64,000 nt of DNA from Achromobacter denitrificans NBRC 15125 (GCF_001571365.1 NZ_BCTQ01000006.1:1-64000); one strand, 5' to 3'; positions 16,284 to 25,520 are shown, counted from the first letter of the stretch. Notes: generated by a model not told the origin, from the letters alone. Numbers and translations: made by a program.

Positions 16284-17966
16284 CTATGTCCGCCGCCGCG
16301 CGGCCCAGGCAATGAGCGCGCGCAACACCAGCAGGGAACCTCCCACGACCAGCATGATAAGCGTTGAATAGGCGGCCGCCTGCGACACGAATCCGGCTTC
16401 GTCCAGGCGCAGTACGGAAACCGGCGCAACGCTGACGGACGGCGTGACCAGGAAGATCACCGCGGAAAGGGTGACCATGGAGCGCATGAACAAAAAGAAG
16501 AACACGCCGAGCACGGTCGGCCCGATGAGCGGCAGCACCGCGTCGCGCAGCACCCGCAGCGTGCCGCCTCCCAGGCAGCTGACCGCTTCCTCAAGGGCCT
16601 GGGGCACGGCGCGCATGCCCGTCATCATCGTCAGGAAACCCTGCGTGTGATAGTGGTAGAAATTGCACAGGGCGATCAGGGCGGCGCTGCCGTAGAGCGC
16701 GTATAGCGGCGTGCCGGGCGCGTTGAAGGCGAAGATATAGGACAGGCCCAGCACCAGGCCCGGCACGCCCACGGGCAGGACCGCCAGCATGTACACGGGC
16801 TTGGCCCAGGCGCGCGGGATGCGGCACACGCCGAAGCTCAGGAAGAAGAGCAGCAGCACGCCGCCGCCGGCGGCGGCCAGCGACAGGTACAGCGAAGTCC
16901 AGAGAGGCGCGTAGCCGCCGCTGACCGTAATGTCGTAGTGCTTCAGCGTCCATTCCATGCGATAGGGCCAGAGCCGCATGAAGCTGGCGAATACCACCGT
17001 GGCCACGGTGACGATGATGGTGCCGCAGGCCAGCAGCACGCCGATGCCGAAGGCCGTGTCGCGTCCCCGGGCGGGCTGCGGCGTGACCGGCAGGCCGCTG
17101 GGCGAAGCCGACCCGAACTGGCGCTGCGAGGCCACGCGTTCTATCTGCACCGATATCAACGACGGCAACAGCAGCAGGATGCCCACCACGGATCCCATGC
17201 CGAAGTTCATCTGGCCGGATACCTGGCTATAAATCTCGGTCGCAAGCACGCGGTAGTTGCCGCCGATCACCGCGGCATTGCCGAAGTCGGTGATGGTGAT
17301 GACGAACACCACGAAGGCCGCGCTGAGCAGGCCGAACTTGCAGTTGGGCAGGGTGATGTCGAAGAACTGTCGGGCGCTGGACGCGCCCATGACTTCCGCC
17401 GCGTCGTAATAGCGGGCGTCCATATTGCGCAGCGCCGCCTGCAGGATCAGCACCGCCTGGGGCAGGGCGTAGAACACATTGGAGATGAGCAGGCCCCAGA
17501 ATCCGTAGATATCGATTTCCCAGCCTGTCCAGCGATGCACCAGGCCATTGCGCCCCAGCAGGAAGATCAGCCCCAGGCCCTGCACCAGCGACGGGGCCAG
17601 CAGCGGCAGCACCAGCGCCACGCGCACGACGGCCTTGCCGCGCATGCAGCTGCGGTCCAGGCCGTAGGCGATGGCGAAGCCCAGCACGATGCTGACGGCG
17701 GTGGTGGCGACGCTCATGACCAGGCTGTTCAGCGTGGCGGTCAGGATGCCCCGGGTGGCGAAGACTTCGGCGTAGTTGCCCAGGCCGATCGAGCCGTCCT
17801 TTTCGACCAGGCTGTGCCAGGCGACGGTGGCCAGCGGATAGAGGAAGAACAGCGCAAGGCCCGCCATCGGGATGCCGACGCAGGTCCAGAGCAGCAGCCG
17901 GTCCGCCGACCAGGGCGCGCGCCCTGCCGGCGCCGCGATGGCCGTGCTTGCGTGGGAGGCGCTCAT
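16284..17966 (-). CDS. ABC importer permease, fused double-domain (2-aminoethylphosphonate/iron type)
   Basis: A 560-residue inner-membrane protein with two binding-protein-dependent permease domains in one chain, each with about six membrane segments. The first EAA-like loop is around AAEVMGASSARQFFDITLP, and the second around EEAVSCLGGGTLRVLRDAVLP. The fused layout is seen in FbpB-type iron permeases and in PhnU2-type 2-aminoethylphosphonate permeases. With its ATPase and binding-protein neighbours, the phosphonate-type assignment is favoured but not proven. It starts 31 bp after the ATPase gene. Confidence 0.85.
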   Translation of the reverse strand: MSASHASTAIAAPAGRAPWSADRLLLWTCVGIPMAGLALFFLYPLATVAWHSLVEKDGSIGLGNYAEVFATRGILTATLNSLVMSVATTAVSIVLGFAIAYGLDRSCMRGKAVVRVALVLPLLAPSLVQGLGLIFLLGRNGLVHRWTGWEIDIYGFWGLLISNVFYALPQAVLILQAALRNMDARYYDAAEVMGASSARQFFDITLPNCKFGLLSAAFVVFVITITDFGNAAVIGGNYRVLATEIYSQVSGQMNFGMGSVVGILLLLPSLISVQIERVASQRQFGSASPSGLPVTPQPARGRDTAFGIGVLLACGTIIVTVATVVFASFMRLWPYRMEWTLKHYDITVSGGYAPLWTSLYLSLAAAGGGVLLLFFLSFGVCRIPRAWAKPVYMLAVLPVGVPGLVLGLSYIFAFNAPGTPLYALYGSAALIALCNFYHYHTQGFLTMMTGMRAVPQALEEAVSCLGGGTLRVLRDAVLPLIGPTVLGVFFFLFMRSMVTLSAVIFLVTPSVSVAPVSVLRLDEAGFVSQAAAYSTLIMLVVGGSLLVLRALIAWAARRRT

Positions 17967-17997
17967 GCAGGGATTCCTCGCGAAAGGAGAGCGCTCC

Positions 17998-19005
17998 TCA
18001 TACGCTGACCCAGGCGCACTGGCCCGGCTCCGCGTCCAGGCGCACGGGGGCGCCCCGCGACAGTCCGGCGGCGCCGTGCTGTTCCACGACCAGTTCGCGC
18101 CCGCGCCAGGCGACGCGCAGGCGGGTGAGATTGCCCATGAACGTCATGTCCTGCACGCGGCCGGCGCCGCGTTCGTCCGCCGCCACGCGCAGGTTCTCGG
18201 GCCGCAGGCAGGCTTCGTAGCGCTCGCTTGCGCCTTCGGGCCGCGTGGCCAGCAGTTCGGGCATGGCATCGCGCACCCAGTCCGTCGGCAGCAGATTGCT
18301 CAACCCGATGAAGTTCGCCACGAAGCGCGTGCGCGGCCGCAGGTACAGGTCGGAGGGCGAGCCCACCTGTTCGATGCGGCCGTCGTTCATGCAGACGATC
18401 TTGTCGGCCAGCGTCAGCGCCTCTTCCTGATCGTGGGTCACCATGATGGTCGGAATCTTCAGGCGGCGCTGCACCTCGTGGATTTCGGCGCGCATGTCGG
18501 TGCGCACGCGGGCATCCAGCGCGGACAAGGGTTCGTCCAGCAGGATCAACGCGGGATCCACCGCCAGCGCGCGCGCCAATGCCACGCGCTGCTGCTGGCC
18601 GCCAGACAGCTGGTGCGGATAGCGTCCGGCGTAGTCGGGCAGTTTGATCAGCGTCAGCAGCTCCCGCACCCGAGACGCGATGCGCTCGCGGCACTCGCCG
18701 CGGATGCGCAGCCCGTAGCCGACGTTCTCGGCCACGGTCATGTTGGGGAACAGGGAATAGGACTGGAAAACGATGCCGAAGCCTCGCTTGCGCGCGGGCA
18801 GGGCGCTCAGGTCCCGCCCGCCCAGAGTGATGGCGCCGCGGTCGAATGGCAGCAGCCCGGCCACGATGCGCAGCAAGGTGGTCTTGCCGCAGCCGCTGGG
18901 ACCGAGCAGGCAGACGAATTCATGCTCGCCGACGGACAGGTCGATGTCTTCGAGCGCGACCGATCCGTCGAACGTCTTGCGTATTCCGCGCAATTCCAGG
19001 TACAT
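17998..19005 (-). CDS. ABC importer ATPase (phosphonate/iron/polyamine type)
   Basis: A 335-residue ATPase. Walker A is GPSGCGKTT, the signature is LSGGQQQRVALARAL, Walker B is LILLDEPLSALD and the switch histidine is in MVTHDQEEAL. The C-terminal third is a TOBE-like regulatory domain. The start at 19005 (MYLELRGIRK) is chosen because GGAG lies 7 bases upstream; a longer frame to 19056 has only a low-complexity extension. It energises the permease encoded next to it. The operon order is binding protein, ATPase, permease, DeoR regulator. Confidence 0.93.
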   Translation of the reverse strand: MYLELRGIRKTFDGSVALEDIDLSVGEHEFVCLLGPSGCGKTTLLRIVAGLLPFDRGAITLGGRDLSALPARKRGFGIVFQSYSLFPNMTVAENVGYGLRIRGECRERIASRVRELLTLIKLPDYAGRYPHQLSGGQQQRVALARALAVDPALILLDEPLSALDARVRTDMRAEIHEVQRRLKIPTIMVTHDQEEALTLADKIVCMNDGRIEQVGSPSDLYLRPRTRFVANFIGLSNLLPTDWVRDAMPELLATRPEGASERYEACLRPENLRVAADERGAGRVQDMTFMGNLTRLRVAWRGRELVVEQHGAAGLSRGAPVRLDAEPGQCAWVSV

Positions 19006-19052
19006 GGCGTCTCCAGGACGGGCGGCGGCCGGCGCGGCCGGCCGCCAAGCCG

Positions 19053-20060
19053 TCAACGCTTGATGGTGTCCTGCCAGGTCTTGATCGTGGCGTCGCGTTC
19101 CGCCGCCGATTTCTGGAAGTCCACGGGATACAGCACCGTGCCCAGGTCCTTGGGCAGCCCCGCCGCTTCCGCCGCCTTGTTGGGGGCGGCGCCCGGGATG
19201 GTCACGAGTTCCTTGTACTTGCTGTACAGCCCGCCCGCCTGTTCGGACAGGGTCCAGTCGAGGAAGCGCTTGGCGTCGGCCGGGTTCTTGGCCGTCTTCA
19301 TCAGGCCGGATGCTTCGAGTTCATAGCCCACCCATTTGGCGGGGATCACCATCTTGATGGGGTAGCCCTCTTCGATGGACTGCATGGCCGGGAAGGCGAA
19401 GGACACGCCGATCGCGTACTCGCCGGCGCGCGCCATCTTGCAGGGGCGCGAGCCCGAGGGCGTGTACTGCGCCACGTTCTTGTCCAGGTCCTTGAGCAGG
19501 GCCCAGCCTTTTTCCTGGCCCAGGCCCTGCAGCAGCGCGACAATCTGCAGGTAGCCCGTGCCGGAAGCCGCCGGGCTGGGGATGACGATCTCGCCCTTGT
19601 AGACCGGCTTGGCCAGGTCTTCCCAGGACGTGGGCATGGGCAGGTTCTTGGACTTCAGCCTGTCGGTGTTCACACAGAAGGCGGCCACGTAGCCGGTGGC
19701 GGCGAACCACTTCTTGTCGGCCCCCTTGTACTGCGCGGGCAGGGCATCCATGCCCTTGGCGGCATAGGGTTCCAGGAGGTTCTGCAGGCGCGGATCCAGC
19801 ATGTTGCTGACGGCGAACCCCCAGATGACGTCCTGCTGCGGATTGGAAGCCTCGGCGATCAGGCGCGCGCCCAGGTCGCCGGTGGACAGCCGCAGCACAT
19901 TGACCTTGAGGTCGGGCATGGCCGCGTTGGCCGCCTTCAGGTAGGCCGCGATCTCGTCTTCTTCGAGCGCGGTGTAGACGGTGATCGCGCCGGCATGCGC
20001 CTGCGCATAGCTTAGGGAAATTACTGCAACCACAAGACTGAGCTTCTTCATACATTGCAT
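19053..20060 (-). CDS. Periplasmic binding protein, 2-aminoethylphosphonate-like ABC importer
   Basis: A 335-residue secreted protein with a signal peptide (MQCMKKLSLVVAVISLSYA, cleaved near AHAGA). It belongs to the class of iron and phosphonate binding proteins: TVYTALEEDEIAAYLKA at the mature N-terminus, then NPQQDVIWGFAVSN and GEIVIPSPAASGTGYL. These features resemble PhnS2-type proteins more than classical FbpA, although the ligand is not certain. The ATG at 20060 is used because GGAG lies 7 bases upstream. It is the first gene of the importer operon and is divergent from the phosphatase gene. Confidence 0.88.
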   Translation of the reverse strand: MQCMKKLSLVVAVISLSYAQAHAGAITVYTALEEDEIAAYLKAANAAMPDLKVNVLRLSTGDLGARLIAEASNPQQDVIWGFAVSNMLDPRLQNLLEPYAAKGMDALPAQYKGADKKWFAATGYVAAFCVNTDRLKSKNLPMPTSWEDLAKPVYKGEIVIPSPAASGTGYLQIVALLQGLGQEKGWALLKDLDKNVAQYTPSGSRPCKMARAGEYAIGVSFAFPAMQSIEEGYPIKMVIPAKWVGYELEASGLMKTAKNPADAKRFLDWTLSEQAGGLYSKYKELVTIPGAAPNKAAEAAGLPKDLGTVLYPVDFQKSAAERDATIKTWQDTIKR

Positions 20061-20315
20061 GATGGGACTCCGGTGGGAATACACGGCAACGGTGGCGAGC
20101 TACGTATGCGGACTGCGGCCTGCAAGACCAGGAAGCGAGTTGCAGTTTTATGTATGTTTGCAAATTTGTGGCAACGTGTCTAGACTGGAAAAACCTGTAG
20201 GCAGGGATTTTTTTGGCCTAGGGCCGGCCCCAGCTAGCACGCCCTTCCGGGGCGGCGCGGGAGCATTTATCTGGCTTGGGCGCATCCTGCCGCGCCGTGC
20301 CTGGAGGCATCCTCG
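20061..20315. promoter_or_regulatory. Divergent importer / catabolic operon control region
   Basis: A 255-bp gap between oppositely transcribed operons. A plausible plus-strand promoter is TTGCAA (20158-20163), 17 bp, TAGACT (20181-20186). The same DNA carries GTTGC and GCAAC arms (about 20139-20174) around TTTGCAAATTTG, which could be an operator for the DeoR protein covering both promoters. Nothing coding was seen in the gap. Confidence 0.5.
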
Positions 20316-21122
20316 ATGCAGACTTCATTGCCGCTATCCCCGCCGCAGCTGGCCGCCTATTCCTCGTTCGCCCAGGGGCTGGCGGACAAGGTCCGGCCCT
20401 TGTCGCGCAAATGGTTCCGGCATCCGCTCGCGGTCGATACCAAGGCGGACGAAAGCCCGGTCACCCAGGCCGACCGGGAGGTCGAGGCCGCCTTGCGCGA
20501 GGCCATTGCCCGGGAATACCCGGAGCATGGCATCTTCGGCGAGGAATTCGGCGCATCGCGCGCCGAGGCCGAGCTGGTGTGGTCGCTGGACCCCATAGAC
20601 GGCACGCGCGCCTTCATTTCCGGCAATCCGCTATGGGGCACGCTGTTGGCCCTGCTGCACCGGGGCAGGCCCGTGTTCGGGCTGATCGACATCCCCATGC
20701 TCGATGAACGCTGGATCGGCGCGGCGGACCTGCCCGCCAGCCTGAATGGCGAGGCCTGCCGCGTCAGCGGCTGTACCGAATTGCGCCAGGCCATCCTTTA
20801 CGCCACCTCGCCGGATATCTTCGCCGGCGCGGAGCTGGCCGGTTTCGACGCGCTGGCGCAGGCGGCGCGCATGCGCCGCTACGGCGGCGACTGCTACAGC
20901 TACGGACTCCTGGCCAGCGGCCACGTCGACCTGGTGGTCGAGGCCGGCCTGCAGCCGTACGACTACCTGGCGCTGATGCCCGTGATCGAAGGGGCTGGCG
21001 GCGTCATTACCGATTGGTCGGGGCAGCCGCTGGGCCTCGGTTCCCAGGGCCGCGTGGTCGCGGCCGCCACGCCGCAGCTGCATCGCCAGGCGATGCGGGT
21101 GCTGGGGGCGGCCATGGCCTGA
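20316..21122 (+). CDS. Inositol monophosphatase-family phosphatase (HisN-like)
   Basis: A 268-residue Mg-dependent phosphatase of the inositol monophosphatase superfamily. Metal-binding motifs are GEEFG (residues 75-79) and DPIDGTRAF (92-100). The C-terminal motif is GGDCYSYGLLASGHVDLV followed by EAGLQPYDY. This wording is typical of HisN-type histidinol phosphatases, but related enzymes hydrolyse other phosphomonoesters. No his genes are nearby. Its place at the head of a glutamine synthetase, aldehyde dehydrogenase and alcohol dehydrogenase operon, facing a phosphonate-type importer, suggests it acts on an imported or derived phosphate ester. Confidence 0.85.
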   Translation: MQTSLPLSPPQLAAYSSFAQGLADKVRPLSRKWFRHPLAVDTKADESPVTQADREVEAALREAIAREYPEHGIFGEEFGASRAEAELVWSLDPIDGTRAFISGNPLWGTLLALLHRGRPVFGLIDIPMLDERWIGAADLPASLNGEACRVSGCTELRQAILYATSPDIFAGAELAGFDALAQAARMRRYGGDCYSYGLLASGHVDLVVEAGLQPYDYLALMPVIEGAGGVITDWSGQPLGLGSQGRVVAAATPQLHRQAMRVLGAAMA

Positions 21123-21182
21123 ATGCCGCGCCGCCCGCCCGCAGGTCAACGCAACGCTTCAGCCACATCGAGGTGAACGAGC

Positions 21183-22568
21183 ATGCATGCACTAGGGGTA
21201 GCAACGGTGGAAGACGCGGAGCGGCTGGTGCAAGCCAGCACGCTCTCGCACATCAAGGTCGGCTTGTCCGACGTCGACGGCGTCATGCTGGGCAAGTACC
21301 TGCGCCGCGACAAATTCCTGGGCGCGCTGCGCTCGGGGCTGGCATTTTGCGACGTGGTGTTCGGCTGGGATCTCGACGACCAGCTCTACGACAACACCAA
21401 GTACACCGGCTGGCATACCGCCTATCCCGACGCCAAGCTCAGGATCGTCCCGCATACAGGCCGCCGGCTGCCCCTCGAACAAGGCCCGGGGGGCGAGGAC
21501 ATGCTGCTGTTCCTCGCGGAGTTCGAGGGCGAGGCGGGCGCCATCTGCCCCCGGCGCCTGCTACACCGGATCCTGGACCGCGCCGCCGCCATGGGCTACG
21601 ACGCCTACGCCGCCCTGGAATACGAGTTCTTCATGTTCCGTGAAACGCCGCACTCGGTGCGCGCGAAACACTACCGCAACCTCGAAAACTGGACCCCCGG
21701 CAACTTCGGCTACTCGGTGTTGCGCAGCACGGTGGAAGGCGATTTCTACCGCAAGCTCCTGGACATGTGCGAACGCATGGACATGCCCATCGAGGGCCTG
21801 CATACCGAGACGGGGCCGGGCGTGCTGGAGGCCGCCATCGCGGTCGACCTGGCCGCGGCGGCCGGGGACAAGGCGTTTCTCTTCAAGACCTTCACCAAGG
21901 CGCTGGCGCAGCAGAATGGGCTGATGGCGACCTTCATGGCGAAGTGGTCGCACGACCATCCGGGCCAGAGCGGTCACATCCATCTGTCGTTGCGTGACAG
22001 GAAGACGGGCCGCTCCGCCTTCTTCGACGAATCGCGCCCGCACGGCATGAGCGCGACGCAGTCCTCGTTCATGGCCGGGGTGCAGCGCTATCTGCCCGAG
22101 TTCATGGCCTTATATGCGCAGACCGTCAACAGCTACTCGCGTTTGGTGCCGGGGTATTGGGCGCCGCTCGATGCCACGTGGGGCATGGAGAACCGCACCA
22201 CCGCGTTGCGGCTCATCCCCGGCAGCGACAAATCGCAGCGGGTCGAAGTGCGCATCGGGTCGGCCGACGCCAACCCGTACCTGGCCCTGGCCGCCGCGCT
22301 CGCGTCCGGCCTGCACGGCATCGAACAGGGCCTGGAGCCGGAGCCGATGGTGCAGGGCAATGCCTATACCCAGCAGTTTCCCGGCCACTTGCGGCTGCCG
22401 AATACCTTGTGGGAGGCCGCCCAGCGCCTGCGCGCATCCGAAGCCGCGCGCCAGCTGTTCGGCGACGCGTTTGTCGAGCATTACGTGGCGACCCGGGAAT
22501 GGGAAGAACGCCAGTTCAGACGCCACGTGACCGATTGGGAACTGGCCCGTTACTTCGAAATCATCTGA
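21183..22568 (+). CDS. Glutamine synthetase-like ligase (possible gamma-glutamyl-amine synthetase)
   Basis: A 461-residue protein of the glutamine synthetase superfamily. Metal and substrate motifs are present: EYEFFMF, HTETGPGVLEAAI, SGHIHLSL, NSYSRLVPGYWAP and ENRTTALRL. The C-terminus lacks the NLYDLP-type adenylylation site of housekeeping GlnA. The N-terminal domain looks like that of PuuA and related enzymes, which ligate glutamate to amines. It sits 61 bp after the phosphatase and 30 bp before an aldehyde dehydrogenase, so a role in amine catabolism is more likely than nitrogen assimilation. The amine is not known. Confidence 0.85.
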   Translation: MHALGVATVEDAERLVQASTLSHIKVGLSDVDGVMLGKYLRRDKFLGALRSGLAFCDVVFGWDLDDQLYDNTKYTGWHTAYPDAKLRIVPHTGRRLPLEQGPGGEDMLLFLAEFEGEAGAICPRRLLHRILDRAAAMGYDAYAALEYEFFMFRETPHSVRAKHYRNLENWTPGNFGYSVLRSTVEGDFYRKLLDMCERMDMPIEGLHTETGPGVLEAAIAVDLAAAAGDKAFLFKTFTKALAQQNGLMATFMAKWSHDHPGQSGHIHLSLRDRKTGRSAFFDESRPHGMSATQSSFMAGVQRYLPEFMALYAQTVNSYSRLVPGYWAPLDATWGMENRTTALRLIPGSDKSQRVEVRIGSADANPYLALAAALASGLHGIEQGLEPEPMVQGNAYTQQFPGHLRLPNTLWEAAQRLRASEAARQLFGDAFVEHYVATREWEERQFRRHVTDWELARYFEII

Positions 22569-22598
22569 TCCCCATCCACCCGCTTGCGCAGGGCAGCC

Positions 22599-23987
22599 AT
22601 GACCCAGGAACTCATCACCATCAGTCCGATCGACGGCCGCGAAGTGGTTCGCCGCCCCTACGCCAGCGACGCGCAGATCGCGCAGGCGCTTGCCGATGCC
22701 CAGGCCGCGCAGCCGGACTGGCAGGCGCTGGGCGTGCAGGCGCGAGGCCGCATCGTGTCCGACGCGGTGGATCGCTTCGTCGCATGGAAGGACGACATCG
22801 CGCGCGCCATCACCGTCCAGATGGGGCGGCCGCTGCGCTACACGCCGGGCGAGGTCGCGGGCTTCGAGGCGCGCGCGCGCCACATGATCGCCATCGCGGA
22901 CGAGGCGCTGGCGCCGATCCGGATCCCCGCGCAGGCGGGCTTCACGCGTTTCATCTGCCGCGAACCCATCGGCGTCGCGTTGACGATCGCACCGTGGAAC
23001 TACCCTTTGCTGACTGCCGTGAACAGCATCGTGCCCGCCTTGATGGCGGGAAACACCGTCATCCTCAAGCACTCCGACCAGACGCCCTTGTGCGCGGAAT
23101 TCATCGGACGCGCATTCCGGGAAGCCGGCGCGCCCAAGGGCGTGTTCCAGTACCTGCACGCCAGCCACGACATCGCGCAGCGGCTGATCCGCGCGCCGGA
23201 GATAGGCTATGTGTCGTTCACCGGCTCCGTGCGGGGCGGACGCGCCGTGGAGGAGGGCGCGGCGGGGCGGTTCATCGGCGTCGGCCTGGAACTGGGCGGC
23301 AACGACCCGGCCTATGTGCGGGCGGACGCCAGGCTCGACCACGCGGTGGAGACGCTGGTGGACGGGGCCTATTTCAACTCGGGCCAGTCATGCTGCGGGA
23401 TCCAGCGCATCTACGTGGCGAGGCCCCGGTACGAGGAGTTCGTGGAGCGTGCCGTCGCGCTGACGCAGGACTACGTGCTGGGCGATCCGCTGCACGCCGA
23501 CACGACGCTCGGGCCGGTGGTGCGGACGCGGGCCGCGGAGGAAATCCGCGGGATCGTCGACGAGGCCGTGGCGGCGGGCGCCAGAAACCTGATAGATCCT
23601 TCGCGTTTCATTAAAGCGAGTAAAGGCTCGCCTTATGTCGCGCCGGCGTTGTTGACCCAGGTGGACCATCGCATGCGCGTTATGAACGACGAGTGCTTCG
23701 GTCCGGTTGTGGGCATCATGCCGGTCGACAGCGACGAGGAGGCCGTCGCGTTGATGAACGACAGCCCCTACGGCCTGACCGCGGCGGCGTTCACGCAGGA
23801 CGAAGAGGCCGCGCTGCGCATTGGCCGGCAGCTCAGGACGGGCACGTTCTTCATGAACCGCTGCGACTATCTCGATCCCGCCCTGGCCTGGACCGGAGTG
23901 AAGAACTCGGGGCGCGGCGTATCGCTGTCGGCGGTCGGGTACGAGCCCCTCACGCAAGCGAAATCCTTTCATCTGCGCAGCGTCTGA
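22599..23987 (+). CDS. NAD(P)-dependent aldehyde dehydrogenase
   Basis: A 462-residue aldehyde dehydrogenase. The cofactor segment is APWNYPLLTAVNSIVPAL, followed by the Rossmann turn FTGSVRGG. The general-base glutamate is in LELGGNDP, and the catalytic cysteine is in FNSGQSCCG. The C-terminal domain includes NDECFGPVVGIMPV. The ATG at 22599 is chosen over the upstream TTG frame because it follows a CAGGGC-like site and matches family length. The gene order suggests it oxidises an aldehyde made by the following alcohol dehydrogenase, possibly while the amine is protected as a gamma-glutamyl amide. Confidence 0.93.
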   Translation: MTQELITISPIDGREVVRRPYASDAQIAQALADAQAAQPDWQALGVQARGRIVSDAVDRFVAWKDDIARAITVQMGRPLRYTPGEVAGFEARARHMIAIADEALAPIRIPAQAGFTRFICREPIGVALTIAPWNYPLLTAVNSIVPALMAGNTVILKHSDQTPLCAEFIGRAFREAGAPKGVFQYLHASHDIAQRLIRAPEIGYVSFTGSVRGGRAVEEGAAGRFIGVGLELGGNDPAYVRADARLDHAVETLVDGAYFNSGQSCCGIQRIYVARPRYEEFVERAVALTQDYVLGDPLHADTTLGPVVRTRAAEEIRGIVDEAVAAGARNLIDPSRFIKASKGSPYVAPALLTQVDHRMRVMNDECFGPVVGIMPVDSDEEAVALMNDSPYGLTAAAFTQDEEAALRIGRQLRTGTFFMNRCDYLDPALAWTGVKNSGRGVSLSAVGYEPLTQAKSFHLRSV

Positions 23988-24011
23988 CGCGGCGCCCACA
24001 GGAAGCAGACC

Positions 24012-25175
24012 ATGACCGTGCCCAGCGTTAACTGGAATTACCCCACCGCCATCAAGGCCGGCCCCGGCCGCATCAAGGAGCTGCCCGCCTGGTGCCGCGA
24101 GCTCGGCATGGCGCGTCCGCTTCTCGTGACGGATCCGGGGCTCGCGGCCTTGCCGATGGTGAGCGGCGCGGTCGCGGCGTGCAGGCAGGCGGGGCTGGAA
24201 TGCGGGCTGTTCCACGGCATCAAGGGAAATCCCACCGGCCGCAATGTCGATGATGGCGTGGCGGCCTACAGGCAGGGGCGCCATGACGGCGTGATTGCAT
24301 TGGGAGGTGGGTCGGCGCTGGATGCCGCGAAGGCCATCGCGCTGATGGCGGGGCAGACGCGGCCCTTGTGGGACTTCGAGGACGTCGGCGACAACTACCT
24401 GCGAGTGGACGTGGCGGGCATGGCGCCGGTGGTGGCGGTGCCGACCACTGCCGGCACGGGATCGGAGGTCGGGCGCGCGTCGGTCATCACGGACGAGACG
24501 GCCGAGGTCAAACGCATCATCTTCCATGCGCGCATGCTGCCGGCGATCGTGATCCTGGATCCCGAACTGACGGTCGGGCTGCCGCCGAAGATCACCGCCG
24601 CGACCGGCATGGATGCGCTCTCGCATAATCTGGAGGCCTACTGTTCGCCGTTCTTCCACCCGATGGCCGCGGGCATCGCGCTCGAAGGCATGCGCCTCAT
24701 CAAGGAATACCTGCCCCAGGCGGTGGCCGACGGAAGCGATTTGCAGGCGCGCCAGCAGATGCTGGTGGCCTCCAGCATGGGCGCCACGGCCTTCCAGCGC
24801 GGACTCGGCGCGATGCACGCGCTGGCGCATCCGCTGGGGGCGCTGTACGACGCGCACCACGGCACGCTCAACGCCATCCTCATGCCCTATGTGCTGAAGG
24901 CCAATCAGCAGGCGGTGGCGCCGCGGCTGGAGGCCCTGGCGCGCTATCTGGACCTGCCTTCCGAGGGCCCCGGCGCCGTGCTCGATTGGGTGCTGGCGCT
25001 GCGCGAGGGGTTGGGCATCCCCCATACCCTGGCGGATATCGGCATCGACGAGGCCCAGGCCGAGCGGGTCGGACGCATGGCGGCCGAAGATCCGTCGGCC
25101 GGCACCAACCCGGTCGACTACACGGCGCAGCAATACGCCGATCTTTTTCGTGCAGCGATTCGCGGAAAGTTGTAA
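24012..25175 (+). CDS. Iron-containing (group III) alcohol dehydrogenase
   Basis: A 387-residue Fe-dependent alcohol dehydrogenase. The cofactor motif is GGGSALDAAKAIAL and the family motif VPTTAGTGSEV. The metal site is made by the aspartate in MDALSHNLEA (Asp and His) and the histidines in HALAHPLGALYDAHHG. It lies 24 bp after the aldehyde dehydrogenase and ends the operon. In related clusters such enzymes interconvert amino-alcohols or diols with aldehydes. The substrate here is inferred from context only. Confidence 0.93.
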   Translation: MTVPSVNWNYPTAIKAGPGRIKELPAWCRELGMARPLLVTDPGLAALPMVSGAVAACRQAGLECGLFHGIKGNPTGRNVDDGVAAYRQGRHDGVIALGGGSALDAAKAIALMAGQTRPLWDFEDVGDNYLRVDVAGMAPVVAVPTTAGTGSEVGRASVITDETAEVKRIIFHARMLPAIVILDPELTVGLPPKITAATGMDALSHNLEAYCSPFFHPMAAGIALEGMRLIKEYLPQAVADGSDLQARQQMLVASSMGATAFQRGLGAMHALAHPLGALYDAHHGTLNAILMPYVLKANQQAVAPRLEALARYLDLPSEGPGAVLDWVLALREGLGIPHTLADIGIDEAQAERVGRMAAEDPSAGTNPVDYTAQQYADLFRAAIRGKL

Positions 25176-25243
25176 GCTACGCCCCCTCTGCGCGAAATCG
25201 CGGGGTGGCTGATCAAGATTTTTGAATATTTCGCCCGAATCGT

Positions 25244-25272
25244 TTGACACGGGATCCGAATGTGTTCATAAT
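25244..25272 (+). promoter_or_regulatory. Strong sigma-70 promoter of the tRNA-tuf operon
   Basis: TTGACA at 25244-25249, a 17-bp spacer and CATAAT at 25267-25272. The predicted start is about 6 bp before tRNA-Tyr, as expected for a stable-RNA promoter. Confidence 0.85.
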
Positions 25273-25284
25273 CTCGAATTCTCT

Positions 25285-25371
25285 GGAGGGGTGCCCGAGT
25301 GGTTAAAGGGGGCAGACTGTAAATCTGTTGGCCTTGCGCCTACGTTGGTTCGAATCCAACCTCCTCCACCA
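25285..25371 (+). tRNA. tRNA-Tyr (GTA)
   Basis: An 87-base class II tRNA. The acceptor arm GGAGGGG pairs with CTCCTCC, the anticodon loop is CTGTAAA with anticodon GTA, and a variable arm and GGTTCGAATCC T-arm follow. The 3' CCA is encoded. Confidence 0.96.
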
Positions 25372-25384
25372 GAGAACCCATACC

Positions 25385-25413
25385 CAAATCCAGGCGCAGT
25401 TGGCCTGGATTTG
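25385..25413 (+). other. Perfect hairpin between tRNA-Tyr and tRNA-Gly
   Basis: Arms CAAATCCAGGC and GCCTGGATTTG pair perfectly around a 7-base loop. No U-run follows, so this is more likely an RNA-processing structure than a terminator. A second stem, CCAGAAAG (25426-25433) with CTTTCTGG (25467-25474), follows in the same spacer. Confidence 0.6.
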
Positions 25414-25520
25414 CAATGTTTAAGTCCAGAAAGTGCTGGGCTGCCTTTGCAAGGAAGGCGGCAAGGCTTTCTGGGCTTGGAGTTGAAAAGGTTTGGGAAA
25501 GAGAAGGTGAAAGGGTAGCC

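Noticed and set aside
21183-22568. Housekeeping GlnA
   Set aside because: The adenylylation-site motif is missing at the C-terminus, there are no glnL/glnG or PII genes nearby, and the operon context is catabolic.
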